Source: a virus
DNA length: 22,329 nt
IMG/VR virus record: IMGVR_UViG_3300037063_000010
Location: 1 to 22,329 of that record
Direction: 5' to 3' (one strand)
Shown here: positions 21,785 to 22,329 of the stretch, piece after piece
How positions within the stretch are numbered: position 1 is the stretch's first letter
How the letters are laid out: the number at the start of each line of letters is the position of its first letter
Position numbers and translations under genes: made by a program
The notes under the pieces: generated by a model
The model's database searches: none
Seen by the model: only the letters and a program-made list of their open reading frames with translations
What the model was told of the DNA's origin: nothing

Positions 21785-21808
21785 GTACACATAGTTGTAC
21801 ACATAGTT
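21785..21808. repeat. 12-bp tandem repeat, two copies
   Basis: GTACACATAGTT is repeated twice in a row next to related sequence (GTGTATCACAATGTG). It could be a protein-binding pair, but nothing else supports this. Confidence 0.7.
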
Positions 21809-21858
21809 AGACCAGAACGTAGCACGTGGCTGCACACTGTGCGGCAGTGCAGCGCCGT

Positions 21859-21921
21859 GCCCGGTGTGTACGACTATGCACCGGGCTGCATGGTTACCGG
21901 CAGCCGTGCTACAGGCTGCCG
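21859..21921 (-). other. Two GC-rich hairpins downstream of the edge gene
   Basis: GCCCGGTG (21859-21866) pairs with CACCGGGC (21879-21886), and CGGCAGCC (21898-21905) pairs with GGCTGCCG (21914-21921). Both stems are perfect 8 bp. They follow the stop codon of the gene at the right edge by about 20 nt. There is no T-run on either strand, so they might be a Rho-dependent or structured 3' end, or part of the repeat region's function. Confidence 0.6.
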
Positions 21922-21942
21922 ACACATGCCGCAATGTTCAGG

Positions 21943-22329
21943 TTAGCTTGCCACTTCCTGAATTATAAACGAATCCACATTGTCGGCATCTTGAACAATG
22001 TCGAACGGCGCGCTGGTGTTGGACACAACCGTGTTGTCGGCGAGCGTAAGCGAGATCGTAGCCGTGAACGCTGTACCGTCAATCGGAGGAGCAGGAAGCG
22101 TGCCGGTAGCGATCAAGCCAGTTGAATCGACCGCAAGGTTAAGAATGCCAACCTGGCTCAGAGTCCACGTGGGCACTTGGCCGGGTTGCAGGGTTACTGG
22201 GTTACCGTTCTTGGTGGGTACCGCGGTGAACACGATCCCCTTGCCGTCGTCCTTAATTTGTAGATCCACGTTGTCCTCAATTCGTTGTGGAAATATCTCG
22301 AACCCATTCAACGTGGGCCGAACTATCTC
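21943..22329 (-). CDS. Ig-like beta protein, 5' end outside window
   Basis: The frame stays open to the right edge, giving at least 128 residues. A TTG at 22309-22311 could start a 122-residue form, but it lacks a Shine-Dalgarno sequence, so the true start probably lies outside the window. The sequence has NPVTLQPGQVPTWTLSQVGILNLAVDSTGLIATG and a later TAFTATISLTLADNTVVSN stretch, the pattern of a bacterial Ig-like (Big-type) domain seen in phage virion proteins. The role is unknown; it could be a decoration or minor structural protein. It is the last gene before the repeat-rich gap. Confidence 0.62.
   Translation of the reverse strand, partial: EIVRPTLNGFEIFPQRIEDNVDLQIKDDGKGIVFTAVPTKNGNPVTLQPGQVPTWTLSQVGILNLAVDSTGLIATGTLPAPPIDGTAFTATISLTLADNTVVSNTSAPFDIVQDADNVDSFIIQEVAS

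Noticed and set aside
21277-21810. Long open frames with Cys/Val-rich (plus strand) or Thr/His/Asn/Gln-rich (minus strand) periodic peptides
   Set aside because: They are a necessary result of a stop-free 7-base repeat read in any frame; there is no ribosome binding site and no non-repeat coding sequence around them.

Overview
The window is a contiguous piece of a tailed double-stranded DNA phage or prophage genome. Every gene I can support is on the minus strand, so transcription runs from the right end to the left end. The order is packaging genes, a lysis-unlike cassette of secreted and appendage proteins, portal and head genes, head-tail connectors, tail tube, tail-assembly chaperones, tape measure and tail-tip proteins. 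A major tail tube protein, a 777-residue tape measure and a frameshifted chaperone pair, with no visible sheath gene, point to a siphovirus (long non-contractile tail). The two tail-tip proteins are of the DUF2460 and DUF2163 types also found in gene transfer agents. No integrase, replication, lysis or tRNA gene is visible. The host cannot be identified from the sequence. Signal peptides ending in an AxAQ-type site on two phage proteins would suit a Gram-negative host such as an acidobacterium, but this is only a weak inference.

Right end (22329 to 21181): the end of a protein whose start lies outside the window, then about 760 bases without a credible gene. That gap holds two perfect heptamer arrays (18 and 14 copies of TGTGTTG), a 76-bp tandem duplication, a 12-bp tandem repeat and two GC-rich hairpins. 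It is the least explained part of the window. Next (21180 to 20379) come four very small genes, one with two membrane segments. The terminase small and large subunits follow (20271 to 18207); the large subunit ends in an unusual zinc-ribbon tail.

Middle (18180 to 13547): between terminase and portal, where most phages have little or nothing, lies a five-gene cassette: a 280-residue virion-appendage-like protein, a 1003-residue beta-helix spike with a signal peptide, a 72-residue secreted protein bracketed by a 20-bp direct repeat, a 36-residue protein, and a membrane-anchored zinc-ribbon protein. Portal, Mu F-like head protein, a fused XkdF-like protease/scaffold, and the major capsid protein with an inserted Ig-like domain follow (13557 to 7429), tightly packed with 1-4 nt stop/start overlaps until the capsid gene.

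Left part (7332 to 1): a small protein, gp6-like connector, gp10-like neck protein, tail terminator-like protein, tail tube, chaperones G and G-T, tape measure, DUF2460 and the first 211 codons of a DUF2163 protein. Strong hairpins lie after the capsid gene, the tail tube gene and the 280-residue appendage gene, consistent with extra monocistronic message from highly expressed genes in one long late operon. Translational coupling (ATGA, GTGA, TTGA and TAGTG junctions) and non-ATG starts are common.
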